Part shown: positions 22,975 to 33,365 of the stretch, piece after piece
Numbering within the stretch: position 1 is the first letter of the stretch
Layout of the letters: each line of letters begins with the position of its first letter
Assembly: GCA_020284085.1 (NCBI GenBank)
Contig: JACEVL010000334.1
Span: 429,501-493,500 of the forward strand
Direction of reading: 5' to 3'
DNA from: Aporrectodea caliginosa
Taxonomy: Eukaryota > Annelida > Clitellata > Crassiclitellata > Lumbricidae
Length of the DNA: 64,000 bases
Made by a program: the position numbers and the translations under genes
The notes under the pieces: generated by a model
What the model was told of the DNA's origin: nothing
What the model saw: the letters and a program-made list of their open reading frames with translations, nothing else
Database searches by the model: none

Positions 22975-23165
22975 GTCAAAAATGATGGTCTCAAAAATGA
23001 TGGATTCAAAAATGATGGACACAAAAATGATGGACACAAAAATGATGGACTCAAAAATAATGGGATCAAAAATGATGGGATCAAAAATGATGGGAATAAA
23101 AAATGATGGACAATACTAATAATGGACAATAAAAATAGACCATAATAAAATACCATAATAATAGT
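22975..23165. repeat. spacer array 6: AAAAATGATGG repeat
   Basis: Same insertion point and unit type as 22275-22605, in the next higher-order copy. Confidence 0.9.
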
Positions 23166-23534
23166 CATTCCGCAAGACTTTGGGGTCTGACGGTAGTGTC
23201 AGAGACTTTCCTGCTCCAGGCTCTGGATCACTACAAAAGAATCTGAAACAACAAGAACATGGTGTATGTTAGCGTTGATGGCCAATTCTATCGCCCTCTT
23301 TGTAGCCTCCATTTCTGCCGCCAGGACTCCGCTTCCATGGTGCTACGAGAGGGCACATAAATAAACGCCATACGTTACCAACAGTTTACCGTGATGGATG
23401 GAATGTCGCTTCCAGTGATGTCGAGATCACCAGGAGATCGTTGCTGGCGAGCGAACGCGTTTTCCACCGTCCTCCAGTGCTTGCCGAAAGATTTCCAGCT
23501 GTGGCGGTCGAGTCAGACTTTGTTGCTCCAGGCT

Positions 23535-23745
23535 CTGGGTAAAAAATGATGGACTCAAAAATGATGGATTCAAAAATGGACTCAAAAATGATGGATGGAC
23601 TCAAAAATAATGGACTCAAAAATGATGGGACTCAAAAATGATGGGATCAAAAATGATGGTCAAAAATGATGGACCATAATAATAATGGACAATAATAATA
23701 GACCATAAAAATAAACCATAATAAAAGACCATAATAATAGTGCAT
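23535..23745. repeat. spacer array 7: AAAAATGATGG repeat
   Basis: Third consecutive higher-order copy with the TCAAAAATGATGGA array at the same breakpoint. Confidence 0.9.
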
Positions 23746-24384
23746 TCCGCAAGACTTCAAGCTCGGTCTGGAGGTCGTGTCAGAGACTTTCCTGCTCCAG
23801 GTTCTGGATCACTACAAAAAATCTGAAATAACAAGAACAAGGTGTATATAGAAAATTCTAAGCGCCATAAGTTACCAGCTGTTTACCGTGATGGAGGAGA
23901 TGGATGTCGCTTCCTGTGATGTCGAGATGACCAGGTGATCGTTGCTGGCGAGCACACGCGTTTTCCATCGTCTTCCAATGCACGCCGAAAGACTTCCCGC
24001 TCTGGCGGTCGAGTCACAGACTTTGTTGCTCCAGGCTCTGGATCACTACAAAAGAATCTGAAACAAGAACATGGTGTATGTTAGCGTTGGTGGCCAATAC
24101 TATCGCCCTCTTTGTAGCCTCCATTTCTGCCGCCAGGACTGAGCTTCAACTCATCCGTCAACTTCGATGGTGCTCACGAGAGGGCACATAAACAAGCCCC
24201 ATACGTTACCAGCAGTTTACCGTGATGGACGAGATGTCGCTTTCTGTGATGTCGAGATGACCAGGTATCCAGGCTATCGTTGCTGGCGTTGCTGGATCAC
24301 TTCTAGAGAATCTGAAAGAACAAGAACTCCTTCATCCAGGCTTGGGACTGACACTGCCAGAGTACTGGCAGTGGCGGAGTTGAA

Positions 24385-24545
24385 AAAATGAATGGAGGAC
24401 CGGACGAAAAAACGGTTGGACGAAAAACTGTCGGGACGAAAAAACTGTCGGACAATAATAATGGACCAAAATAATAGACCATAGAAAGACCATAAAATAG
24501 ACAAAAGAAATAAGACCATAATAAAAGACCATAATAATAGTGCAT
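24385..24545. repeat. spacer array 8
   Basis: Short run of GGACGAAAAAACGG-type units, then AATAATGGACCA repeats and ATAATAGTGCATTCC. Confidence 0.85.
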
Positions 24546-24837
24546 TCCTGAAGACTTCCTGCTCCAGACTCTGGATCACTACAAAAACAATGCGAAATTA
24601 CAAGAACATGGTGCATGTAGAAAATTCTAAGCGCCATAAGTTACCAGCAGTTTACCGTGACGGATGCAATGTCGCTTCCTGTGATGTCGAGATCACCAGG
24701 CATGCAGGCGATCGTTGCTGGCGACTTGAACGCGATTTCCATTGTCTCCAGGTCTTCCAGTTGTCGCAGTAGTGTCACAGACTTCTGGTGCTCCTGGATC
24801 TGAAGGTTGGATAGACGGACGGTCGGACAAACGAATG

Positions 24838-24957
24838 GTCGTAGTAGCATCAGTTTCTGTTTAACGACACGGTGTGATAACAGATTATTAGCGTCGCCCT
24901 CCTCCTTCATCCAGGCTTGGGACTGGCACTGCCGGAGTACTGGCAGTGGCGGAGTTA
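24838..24957 (+). repeat. full-length copy of a 105-120 bp dispersed repeat ending GTGGCGGAGTT
   Basis: Runs from GTAGTAGCATCAGTTTCTGT through TTAACGACAC, ATTAGCGTCGCCCTCCTCCT and CCAGGCTTGGGACTGGCACT to the palindrome-containing CTGCCGGAGTACTGGCAG and GTGGCGGAGTT. Other copies: 17340-17462, 18735, 20195, 21330, 24325, 35005 (minus), 38268 (minus), 40231, 46245, 46588 (minus), 47062 and 59626. No A/B boxes or clear inverted ends, so the class is unknown. Confidence 0.85.
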
Positions 24958-25265
24958 AAAAAATGAGGGGTGGCCGGCCGGCCAAAAAATCGGAGGGACG
25001 AAAAACCGGAGGGGCCGAAAAACCGGAGGGACGGGGAAAACGGAGGGACCCAAAAAAGGGAGGGGCCGAAAAACCGGAGGGACGGTGAAAAGGGAGGGAC
25101 CCCAAAAAAGGGAGGGACCCAAAAAAGGGAGGGACCCAAAAAAGGGAGGGACGGGGAATAATAGGCCATAATAATAGACCATAAAAATAGACCATAAAAA
25201 TAGACCTTAAAATAGACCATAAAAACAGACCATAATAAAAGACCATAATAATAGTGCATTCCTGA
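24958..25265. repeat. spacer array 9: GGAGGGACCCAAAAAA repeat
   Basis: Purine-rich GGAGGGACCCAAAAAAGG and GGAGGGGCCGAAAAACC units, then AGACCATAAAAAT repeats ending ATAGTGCATTCC. Confidence 0.9.
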
Positions 25266-25555
25266 AGACTTCCTGCTCCAGGCTCTGGATCACTACAAAA
25301 GAATCTGAAAAAACAAGAACATGGCGTATGTAGAAAATGGTAAGAACCACAAGTCACCAACAGTTTACCCTGTGGATGCGATGTCGCTACCTGTGATGTC
25401 GAGATGACCAAGGATCCAGACGATCGCTGCGTTGCCCTCCACTGCAACAGAATCTGAAAAAACAAGAACGGGCCCCACCCCACCTCTTATCCGTTCCTCT
25501 TATACGAGGAACGGCTAAGAGGAGGGGAGTGGACTAAGAACAGAAGAACAGACAG

Positions 25556-26755
25556 TCAAAACAACACAGTCAAAACAACACAGTCACAACAACACAATCA
25601 CAACAACCACAATCACAACAACCACAATCACAACAACCACAATCACAACAATCACAATCACAATCACAACAACCACAATCACAACAACCACAATCACAAC
25701 AATCACAACAATCACAATCACAACAATCACAATCACAACAATCACAACAATCACAATCACAACAATCACAATCACAACAATCACAATCACAACAATCACA
25801 ATCACAACAACCACAATCACAACAACCACAATCACAACAACCACAATCACAACAACCACAATCACAACAACCACAATCACAACAACCACAATCAAAACAA
25901 CACAGTCACAACACAATCACAACAATCACAACAACACAATCACAACAACACAATCACAACAACCACAATCACAACAACCACAATCACAACAACCACAATC
26001 ACAACAACCACAATCACAACAATCACAATCAAAACAACACAGTCACAACAACACAATCACAACAATCACAACAACACAATCACAACAACACAATCACAAC
26101 AACCACAATCACAACAATCACAACAATCACAATCACAACAACCACAATCACAACAATCACAACAATCACAATCACAACAATCACAACAATCACAATCACA
26201 ACAACCACAATCACAACAATCACAACAATCACAATCACAACAATCACAATCACAACAATCACAATCACAACAATCACAATCTCAACAATCACAATCACAA
26301 CAATCACAATCACAACAATCACAGCAATCACAATCACAACAACCACAATCACAAAAATCACAACAATCACAATCACAACAACCACAATCACAACAATCAC
26401 CACAATCACAATCACAACAATCACAATCACAACAATCACAATCACAACAATCACAATCACAACAATCACAATCACAACAATCACAATCACAACAATCACA
26501 ACAATCACAATCACAACAATCACAACAATCACAATCACAACAACCACAATCACAACAATCACAACAATCACAATCACAACAATCACAATCACAACAATCA
26601 CAATCACAACATTCACAATCACAACAATCACAATCACAACAACCACAATCACAACAACCACAATCACAACAACACAATCACAACAACACAATCACAACAA
26701 TCACAACAACCACAATCACAACAACCACAATCACAACATCCACAATCACAACAAT
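25556..26755. repeat. CAACAATCACAATCA-type minisatellite
   Basis: About 1.2 kb built from ACAATCACAACA and ACAACCACAATC hexamer-related units, strand-asymmetric with almost no G on the plus strand. It reads as Q/S-rich on plus and V/I-rich on minus. A segment near 25900-26060 is internally duplicated. No start context or flanking coding signal is seen. Confidence 0.97.
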
Positions 26756-26954
26756 AATAAAAATAATAGATAACAAACAACAGATAATTACATTAATAAT
26801 AACAATAAATATAATATTAATAACAAATAATGCCAATAATAATTAATAGTAGCAAATAGCATTAAACACATGACCTCGGATTACAGAGGACAGTCGAACA
26901 CCACTGGCGATGGAACACGTCAGTTGTCTTCGATGGTATGGATCTTGTCATCGA

Positions 26955-27135
26955 TGGCATGGATCAGGTCTTCAAGAGCATCTGAAAGAACAACATGGTT
27001 TATGTTAGCATAGGTAGGGGGTCCGTAGCTCATCAGGTAGATGGTGCCCACGAAAGTCACAGAGAAGGAGCGCGATATATGTTACACGCTGTGTTCCGTG
27101 ACTTATCCGACCCCCGTTACTGCGATGCGTAATAG
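26955..27135 (-). repeat. detached RNase H-satellite unit
   Basis: CATCTGAAAGAACAACATGG, TTTATGTTAGCATAGGTAG and CGCTGTGTTCCGTGACTTAT match units of the 16.4-25.5 kb array, beyond the CAACAATCA minisatellite. The minisatellite therefore interrupts, or was captured by, the array. Confidence 0.75.
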
Positions 27136-27200
27136 AGAGTTCCTGGTCAAGTGTTAATTAGGAAAGTATAGTAACACGAAATTAATCTAGTGCACACTTG

Positions 27201-27584
27201 TAGTGGCGTAACGAAGTGGGGCAGAGGGGGCAGCTGCCCCCGGGCGCAGCACCAGAAGGGCGCAAAATTAGCTTTCCGTCGTACACAGTACTACCACAGT
27301 ATAAATAATTATACAGTACGTCCACTCTCGGCCTCTGCTGCAGTCAGAATGTGTGACTGATTAGAAAGTGAGTTAGCTCCCCCCACTGTCAAACAGCTCA
27401 CTTTCAAAATGGCGTCACCAGAAAACCTAGTCAACAGGCAGCGGCCGGAGTCGACATACTGTATAATTATTTATACTGTGGTACTACCTACGACAAGAAC
27501 GATTAAAAGTCAACAAGAAAATTTAAAGGGGGCGTGGTCATCGACCCTTGCCTCTGGGCGCTGAAACCCTTCGTTACGCCACTG
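27201..27584. mobile_element. fold-back MITE with AGTGGCGTAACGAAG inverted ends
   Basis: AGTGGCGTAACGAAG starts at 27202 and its reverse complement ends at 27583, a 382-bp span. Nested inside is a second inverted repeat of about 35 bp (ACCACAGTATAAATAATTAT on the left, mirrored at 27470-27490). Next to the left end is the 16-bp palindrome GGGGGCAGCTGCCCCC. No convincing target duplication is seen, so the superfamily is open. Confidence 0.8.
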
Positions 27585-27599
27585 CACGCAGCACACTAC

Positions 27600-28640
27600 G
27601 CCTACACAGTTTTTAAAGTGAAATTGCCTTTGTCGTAGCGCATTATTAGTCTACAGTTCACTTAGCCTTTGTTATTGTGAAATTGTTTGTAAAGAGATTA
27701 TTGAAAAGTTGGAATAAGTGCAACTTAACTATTTTTTTAGCTTAATAAACTTATTTACAAAATCAGCTGCCAACTTTAGTTAAACAGTTTTATTTTAGTT
27801 CAAAAATAACTGAAGTTAAACTAAGAACAAAATAGGGGCCTAGCTTAGTGCCCATCACTGGAGACTCATATGCCTATGCTTCACCCTCAGTCAATTTTCC
27901 ATTAATTTTTATGACGTTCTGGAGTTCTCAATAGCCACCACTTTCCAGACTAAAACTTTCTCTCCCTTCTCTACGTGTACTTTTAGGCAAATTTTAAACA
28001 AAATTTATGACTTTCGAATGTACCTTTCTCGACAGAAAGCTTCCGCAGAATTGGTCGTTGTATATTGGCGTTGTGGTAGAACCCTGAGTGTCGACATCTT
28101 TCACACACACCAGACGTCGTACACGTGTTGCAACCTGCGGCGTCTGTTGTCGGCAGTCGTCAGTTGACCTTCTCGCAGGAACGCCTTCACTCAACTGATC
28201 CAAAACTAGTCAGACTTCGCAGTATGACCTTGTTTGCCACTCCCTCTTGCCGCGCGTTTCAAGGCAGCCAATCAGACGAGTTCGTTCTGGGTCAGTGATT
28301 CGCCCCAGAGCTGTTACAATTTTGATATAGCGCGTTGATATAGTGCATGTTGGCAATTGAGAACTATTGGTAACTGATTCTTGCATTCTGACTGTCATTG
28401 ACGCCATTTTTGTTCAACTGATGGAATTGATTTTGTAGCAACCAACCATGTGACTTGCGAAATTCACTTACCAGTGTTTTCACTTTTGTTGTATTGATGC
28501 TATTGCCAATTTTATAATATGATCTAAAATTTCTAAATGATAATTACGCCTATCCGGAATAGCCTAAAGGAAATTTAATTAAGCTAGCACATGTGGAAGC
28601 TACGTAAACTTATTTAAGTGGACGATTAGGCTACTTCCAA
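27600..28640. other. no certain gene; minus-strand frames of unknown status
   Basis: A minus-strand frame of 65 codons (28210-28407) starts at AAAAATGGCGTCAATG, a good animal start context, and a 69-codon frame (27994-28203) ends near GAAAG|GTACATTC, a donor-like site. Neither has a recognisable domain. On the plus strand GCCAATCAGACG (28266-28277) reads as a CCAAT box. A promoter and first exon on the minus strand is possible but unproven. Confidence 0.3.
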
Positions 28641-28655
28641 GCTCTCTCGTCCTCG

Positions 28656-28800
28656 TGTCGGTGGGAAGATGGGATGGCAAGGGATAGGACTGACCTCACG
28701 CTCTATAATATATTATGTCGAGGCTAAGAAAATGAAGTATCTAACACTTGACACCTATGGCTGCCTTTCGATGATTGCAAAAGGCACTGCTGCACTCCAC
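28656..28800 (+). mobile_element. 5'-truncated SINE of the 7480 family
   Basis: Starts within the body at GTCGGTGGGAAGATGGGATG and continues through GAGGCTAAGAAAATGAAGT and ATGGCTGCCT. Confidence 0.8.
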
Positions 28801-28969
28801 TCTTCCTCTTCCTACATGGAAGACTATACGTTCACAATTCACACAATCATAATATTATAATTGCCAATTTTGACGAAACAGTTCATAATGAAAGCTAAGC
28901 CTGCAGTGTTTGCGTCTTCAGTATACTTCATCGGTGATTCGTGAAAATTGTCGTTTGAAGTTACACCGA

Positions 28970-29885
28970 GAGGAAGAAGAAGAGAGGAGGAGGAGGAGAG
29001 GAAAAAGAAGAGACGAAGAGCAGGGGAAGAAGAGAGGAGGAGGAGGAGAGGAAAAAGAAGAGACGAAGAGCAGGGGAAGAAGAGAGGAGGAGGAGGAGAG
29101 GAAAAAGAGGAGAAGAAGAGCAGGGGAAGAAGAGAGGAGGAGGAGGAGAGGAAAAAGAGGAGAAGAAGAGCAGGGGAAGAAGAGAGGAGGAGGAGGAGAG
29201 GAAAAAGAGGAGAAGAAGAGCAGGGGAAGAAGAAGAGAGGAGGAGGAGGAGAGGAAAAAGAGGAGAAGAAGAGCAGGGGAAGAAGAAGAGAGGAGGAGGA
29301 GGAGAGGAAAAAGAGGAGAAGAAGAGCAGGGGAAGAAGAAGAGAGGAGGAGGAGGAGAGGAAAAAGAGGAGAAGAAGAGCAGGGGAAGAAGAAGAGGAGA
29401 AGAAGACGAAGAGGAGGAAGAGGAGGAGAGGAAGAGGAGGAGAAGATGAGAAGAGGAGAGGAGGAAGTATAGGGAGGAATAGAAGAAGATGGAAAAGAGG
29501 AATGGAAGAGTAGAAGAAGAAGAGGAGTAGAAGAGGAGAAGAAAGGGAAAGGAGGAGGAGGAGAAGACGAGAAGGAGGAGGAGGAGAGGAATAGGAGAAG
29601 TAGGGAAGGAGGAAAAGGAGGAAAAGGAGGAAGAGGAGAGGGAGAGGGAGAGGGAGAGGGAGAGGAGGAGGAAGAGAAGAAGAGAAGAAAAAGAGGAGGA
29701 GGAAAGGAAGAAAGGAAGAAGAAAGGAGGAAGAGAAGGAGGGAGAGCAGGATAAGATGGAAGAGAGGAAGAGAGGAAGAAGAAGAGAGGAAGAAGAGGAG
29801 AGGAGGATGAGGAGGAGGATTAGAAGAAGCAGATGAGAAGAAGCAGAAGACGAAGAGGAGGAGGAGGAGGAGGAGTAGGAGGAGG
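28970..29885. repeat. purine-rich minisatellite and GGA tract
   Basis: To about 29395 there are eight tandem units of 51-57 bp, each with AGAGGAGGAGGAGAGGAAAA, AGAGGAGAAGAAGAG and CAGGGGAAGA. Beyond that it is irregular GGA/GAA sequence with a short GGGAGA run near 29640. The R/E/K-rich frames are artefacts. Confidence 0.97.
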
Positions 29886-29984
29886 CGAGTGTAGCTACTG
29901 GTGCTGCTTCTGTTGTTCCGGTTTGTTTTATGGTGACAAATTCCTATACAGCAGAGTTCGCCCGCAGTTCAGGCTCTGTTTTCT

Positions 29985-30165
29985 CAGCTGTTTTTAGACC
30001 CCGCGCAGGCTTTCGACGGGGTTATTCATGACCCTGTTCGGCTACAGATCCTTATTGAGCTGTCACCCTTGCAGGCTGCCTACAGTCTGCATAACCTTAT
30101 AATCCAGGAACCTTATACCTCCGAAAACAGAAATGGTAATATGGTCCCACGCTGTGTATGTAAAT
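29985..30165 (+). pseudogene. reverse-transcriptase fragment of a LINE
   Basis: The frame reads L-F-L-D-P-A-Q-A-F-D-G-V-I-H-D, which matches the catalytic block A (L-x-L-D-x-x-x-A-F-D-x-V-x-H) of jockey-like reverse transcriptases, followed by about 35 more open codons. Flanking RT blocks are absent. It adjoins a purine tract on the left and a SINE on the right. Confidence 0.65.
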
Positions 30166-30217
30166 AAAGCAATTGATTCGGTTCTAATGCTTCAAAGGCA
30201 TTCTTAACTTCTCATTC

Positions 30218-30500
30218 CAGACTTGAAGAAGAAGAGCAGTCCCTTAAGCCATAATCCTGAGGCAGCCATAGATATGAGTGTTAACGACTTCAATTTCTTA
30301 GCATCGGCATATGAGGTCGGGTGGTCAGTCCTCTCCCTCGCCGTCTCATCTTCCCACCGACAGTGTACGGTCGGTCTACTCATCTTAGCTGAGTTGGCTA
30401 GGGGCGCAGGTGGAGCAGAAATCTCGAACCAAATATCTGACCTGGCAGGGTTTGAATCCCCGACCTCCAGCACGCTAACTACTACAGTACATTATCGAGC
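30218..30500 (-). mobile_element. SINE of the 7480 family, minus strand
   Basis: Begins with the GAAGAAGAAGAGCAGTCCCT tail complement and contains CATCTTCCCACCGACAGTGT. It ends with the head, where GGGTTTGAATCCC is the B box in reverse. Confidence 0.88.
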
Positions 30501-30689
30501 ATCTCCGAACCCCCACTCCAGACAAGAATGTGGTATAATTTACTTAACCGTTCTGCAATTTCTTCCGGTCGGCGTCAAGTACACAGTTGTTGTACTTGAG
30601 CTTAACGATACTTTTTCATATCGAAGATGATCAGTGTCGGAGGCAGAGTACAACCTCGTACTCCACGTTTATATTGCGACCGAGCCACC

Positions 30690-30800
30690 CGCAGTAAAGA
30701 TCCGAGAAATTAATCTCTGATAAACCGACCGACCGGGAATCGAACCCGGCCGCCGGCGTGGCGAGCGGGCTACCAACCCACTCGGCCACTCAGGATCTCT
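30690..30800 (-). mobile_element. tRNA-like sequence, probable SINE head
   Basis: The minus strand has TGGCCGAGTGG (perfect A box) and GGGTTCGATTCCC (perfect B box) at tRNA spacing. The seven bases before the A box and those after the T-arm do not pair, so there is no acceptor stem and no functional tRNA call. Confidence 0.6.
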
Positions 30801-31043
30801 CAATTGCACAGTGCACACATACTCAACTTTAGTAGCCATCTTTTAAGATCGCATGAATGCCTCCTGTTGTTCAACGTAGTCAGCTTCACCCCCAACGTAT
30901 ACATGTACAATGGGGCTTTTGAGATGCCGCCTGTGTAATGTAATAGCCAGGCTGCTTAGTCCATTCCGGCGCCAGGTCAGTATCTTGGGAGGTCAAGCCA
31001 ACCTAGAGAGTCTAGAGAGTGCCTCCTTTCATTCGACGAATTC

Positions 31044-31320
31044 ATTCCAGTGGTTAGCCTGCTGGACCGTCAACTGAGAGGTCGGGGTTTCAAATCACCG
31101 CCGCCAGGGTGTGCCAGAGCAGAAATTTGCTTCGAGATTTCTGCTCCACCTGCATGCACCCCTAGCCAACTCAGCTCCAATGAGTACACCGGCCGCACAC
31201 TGTCGGCGGGAAGATGAGACGGCGAGGGAGAGGATTGGCCACCGCACTCATATACCGAGACTAAGAAATGAAGTCGCTAACACTTCATACCCGTGGCTGC
31301 CTATCATGGTCTGCAGGATT
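31044..31320 (+). mobile_element. SINE of the 7480 family
   Basis: Head CAGTGGTTAGCCTGCTGGAC with B box GGGTTTCAAATC, body CACTGTCGGCGGGAAGATGA and GACTAAGAAATGAAGTCGCT. The head-body junction carries a short duplication of the GAGCAGAAATTTGCTTCGAG region. Confidence 0.85.
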
Positions 31321-31439
31321 AGGGGATATTCTTCTAATTCTTCAGGTTCACCCCAATGTACAACAGACCTTCTTTACCTATGCTGCCAGTGTCCTACATC
31401 TATCGGCTCAATTCATTAGTAATCGCAGTCGTAAGCTGC

Positions 31440-31530
31440 TCCAAACTTATAAAGCGCCACTCGAATGCCAAGCGCAGGGCACAAGCTTATTCATGAGCGC
31501 CGCGTCGCATCAGAGTGGTTGTCGAAAGGG
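31440..31530 (-). repeat. dispersed retroelement-tail repeat
   Basis: The minus strand reads CTCTGATGCGACGCGGCGCT, then GAATAAGCTTGTGCCCTGCG and GTGGCGCTTTATAAG. It is related to 15233, 40905 and 61070, and the GGCGCTNTATAA end resembles the L2-like LINE tail. Confidence 0.6.
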
Positions 31531-31589
31531 TAGTCAGAAGGAGGTCCGAGTCCGGTTGCCAGAGGGTCAGAGGGGGTAGGGTACCTGTT

Positions 31590-31815
31590 ACGGCGGGTGT
31601 CGTTTAGGAGCAGAAGGTGGAGGATCAGATGAGTCGGGGTATGAATTCTTGAAGAGGTGAGCCTTCAGTTTTAAGTGGAAAGCCCGAGGGGTGATAGGTA
31701 GAGGAGCCTGAGGCAGATGATGGTGGGTGATTGGCATTGATGGTGGAGGAACCGAAAATTTACGGAATTCAGGAGGTAGATCGTTCCAGAGATGCTTCTA
31801 GATATCTCAGATGTT
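31590..31815 (-). pseudogene. C-terminal end of a LINE ORF2
   Basis: The minus strand reads L-W-N-D-L-P-P-E-F-R-K-F, then F-H-L-K-L-K-A-H-L-F-K-N-S-Y-P. The W-N-D-L-P motif followed by a K-x-x-L-F stretch near the stop is typical of CR1/L2-group ORF2 ends. Nothing upstream of this part is preserved. Confidence 0.75.
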
Positions 31816-31862
31816 GCGCCGTAACTTTTTCTATCACCTGACGGATCATGTCTTCCTCTGGT

Positions 31863-31864
31863 AT

Positions 31865-31949
<85 letters not shown>

Positions 31950-31983
31950 GTCCCTGAAGGATAATATTATACCTCGGGGCAAC
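31863..31983. repeat. (ATA)n microsatellite with CCTCGGGG motif
   Basis: About 28 ATA units, then AAGTCCCTGAAGG and ACCTCGGGGCAA. The flank matches those of ATT arrays at 14363, 56056, 57137 and 57214. Confidence 0.92.
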
Positions 31984-31989
31984 AAAATT

Positions 31990-31991
31990 TA

Positions 31992-32083
<92 letters not shown>

Positions 32084-32205
32084 AATGGTGGTGGTGGTGG
32101 TGGTGGTGGTGATGATGATAGTGGTGGTGGTGATGATGATGATGATGACGATGATGACGATGATGGCGATGACGACGATGATGACGATGATGATAATAAA
32201 TTTTA
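31990..32205. repeat. (GAT)n microsatellite with GGT interruption
   Basis: ATG/GAT repeats with GGT runs at about 32086-32130 and GAC variants toward the end. Confidence 0.97.
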
Positions 32206-32339
32206 TATGCTTCATAGAAATGCACAGCATTTTTTCACACGCTCTGGATTTAACGCCACGCATAAATACATTTCAACAAAGCCCAAAAATTTTAATTATG
32301 CGGCCTAATTAGAAGCTATCAGTTCTAGAGACAATCTCA

Positions 32340-33180
32340 ACGGGGCCGCCGTATTCGCTTTCAGTTTCCTGTGTACACGCTCAGAGTTTTTCCCCGTCAG
32401 TACACCCAACGTGTACACAGCGTTGCGTACAACACAGACCTCGGCCGTCTGCTACTCGTAAGTGCTCCTCAGCGGGTGCAGCCGCCGCATGCAGACCGCG
32501 GCCGCTCGCCCGCCGCCCGTCTCAGCGCCTGCCTGCCTGATCGGCGGTGGCTGTGCACTTGGCCGCGGGCGCCATCGGCTAAATAGCCTCGCAAACACCG
32601 CAAGCGGAACTGCGCAGACGCGACCGACGGACGGCGCAGGCATCCAACTTATAATAAATTATCCCGCCATATCTCTCTCGCCGCTCGCTACGCACGCACC
32701 GCGCACCGCCCGAGACGCGCGTAGACAGACAGACCAAGAGAGGTAGACACAGACAGACAGACAGAGAGGGTCGGCCAAACGATCGTAGCGGCGTGTAGCC
32801 CATGTAGTTGTCGGTTGTTCGGCGATCGAGCGCTTTGCCTGTGGCTGGCAACGTCAATGCGGTGGCCTCCTCGTCAGCGGCGGACCTTCGCTGCAGCGTA
32901 GGGCGTAGGGACGGACGGACGGACGGTCTGTGTATAAACATGCAGCCCGTGTTTTAATCAGTGCAGGATTTTCTTCTTCTTCTGCTTCTTCCTCCCATTC
33001 TTCGGCCTAACTGCGCAATTTCGGTCGACTAAAACTGCGCCGAATAATTCCTCGGTCACCGACCGATTGTGCTGCCGCCAGACGACGACCTTCGACGTTC
33101 ACGGATATCATCATCATCATCATCATCATCGTCTGCGCGTGCACTCTGACGTCATCGACCGAGAACGAGGTAAGCAGACG
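32340..33180 (+). promoter_or_regulatory. CpG-rich island, candidate promoter and non-coding first exon
   Basis: Strongly GC- and CpG-rich compared with its surroundings, including a GCGGCCGC site near 32507. It holds a perfect cAMP-response element TGACGTCA at 33147-33154, and GAACGAG|GTAAGC forms a good splice donor at 33170. A second donor-like GTAAGTG is at 32459. No long ATG frame of convincing composition is present. A plus-strand 5' UTR exon is my best reading; the downstream exon is not identified. Confidence 0.45.
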
Positions 33181-33242
33181 ATCGTTTAGCGCGTTTTTCT
33201 AGCGCGTCCACAAATCGATAGCCAGGTCAGCAGCCCGCGGCG

Positions 33243-33365
33243 CCGCTTGCCAGTACGCCTGAATGTCCCACCACATCTCTCTGCCCGTACGCCTGCCGAT
33301 GTCTCCATACGCCTGCGTATGCCTGCGTATGCTTGCGTACGCCTGCTTATGCGTGCATATATCGA
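33243..33365. repeat. TACGCCTGCG/TATGCCTGCG short tandem repeat
   Basis: Degenerate 10-12 bp repeats (ATACGCCTGCGTATGCCTGC) in alternating purine-pyrimidine sequence. Confidence 0.7.

Larger units (their letters stand above)
16430..25480 (-). repeat. tandem array of decayed RNase H-domain units
   Basis: About 28 anchor copies (GGATCACTACAAAAGAATCT followed by GAAAC) recur over 9 kb, typically 150-350 bp apart where no spacer intervenes. On the minus strand a good unit encodes, in order, S-S-S-V-L-A-A-E-M-E-A-T-K-R-A-I-E-L, H-V-L-V-V-S-D-S-F-V-V-I-Q-S-L-E and, after a one-base frame change, P-A-T-I-A-W-I-P-G-H-L-D-I-T-G-S-D-I. These match the second (E), third (D) and histidine (PGH) motifs of retroelement RNase H. 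The last catalytic Asp is replaced (G-S-D-I-x-S) and the first is not recognisable. Best units are at 17960-18180, 21815-22090 and 24060-24275. Stops and frame changes in every unit argue against a functional enzyme. Confidence 0.8.

Noticed and set aside
25584..26691. V/I-rich frames of 110-203 codons
   Set aside because: Reading of the CAACAATCA minisatellite without start context, splice signals or composition change.
30720..30800. Functional tRNA gene
   Set aside because: A and B boxes are perfect but the acceptor arms do not pair. The same holds for the heads at 7480, 37174, 44806 and 63595.
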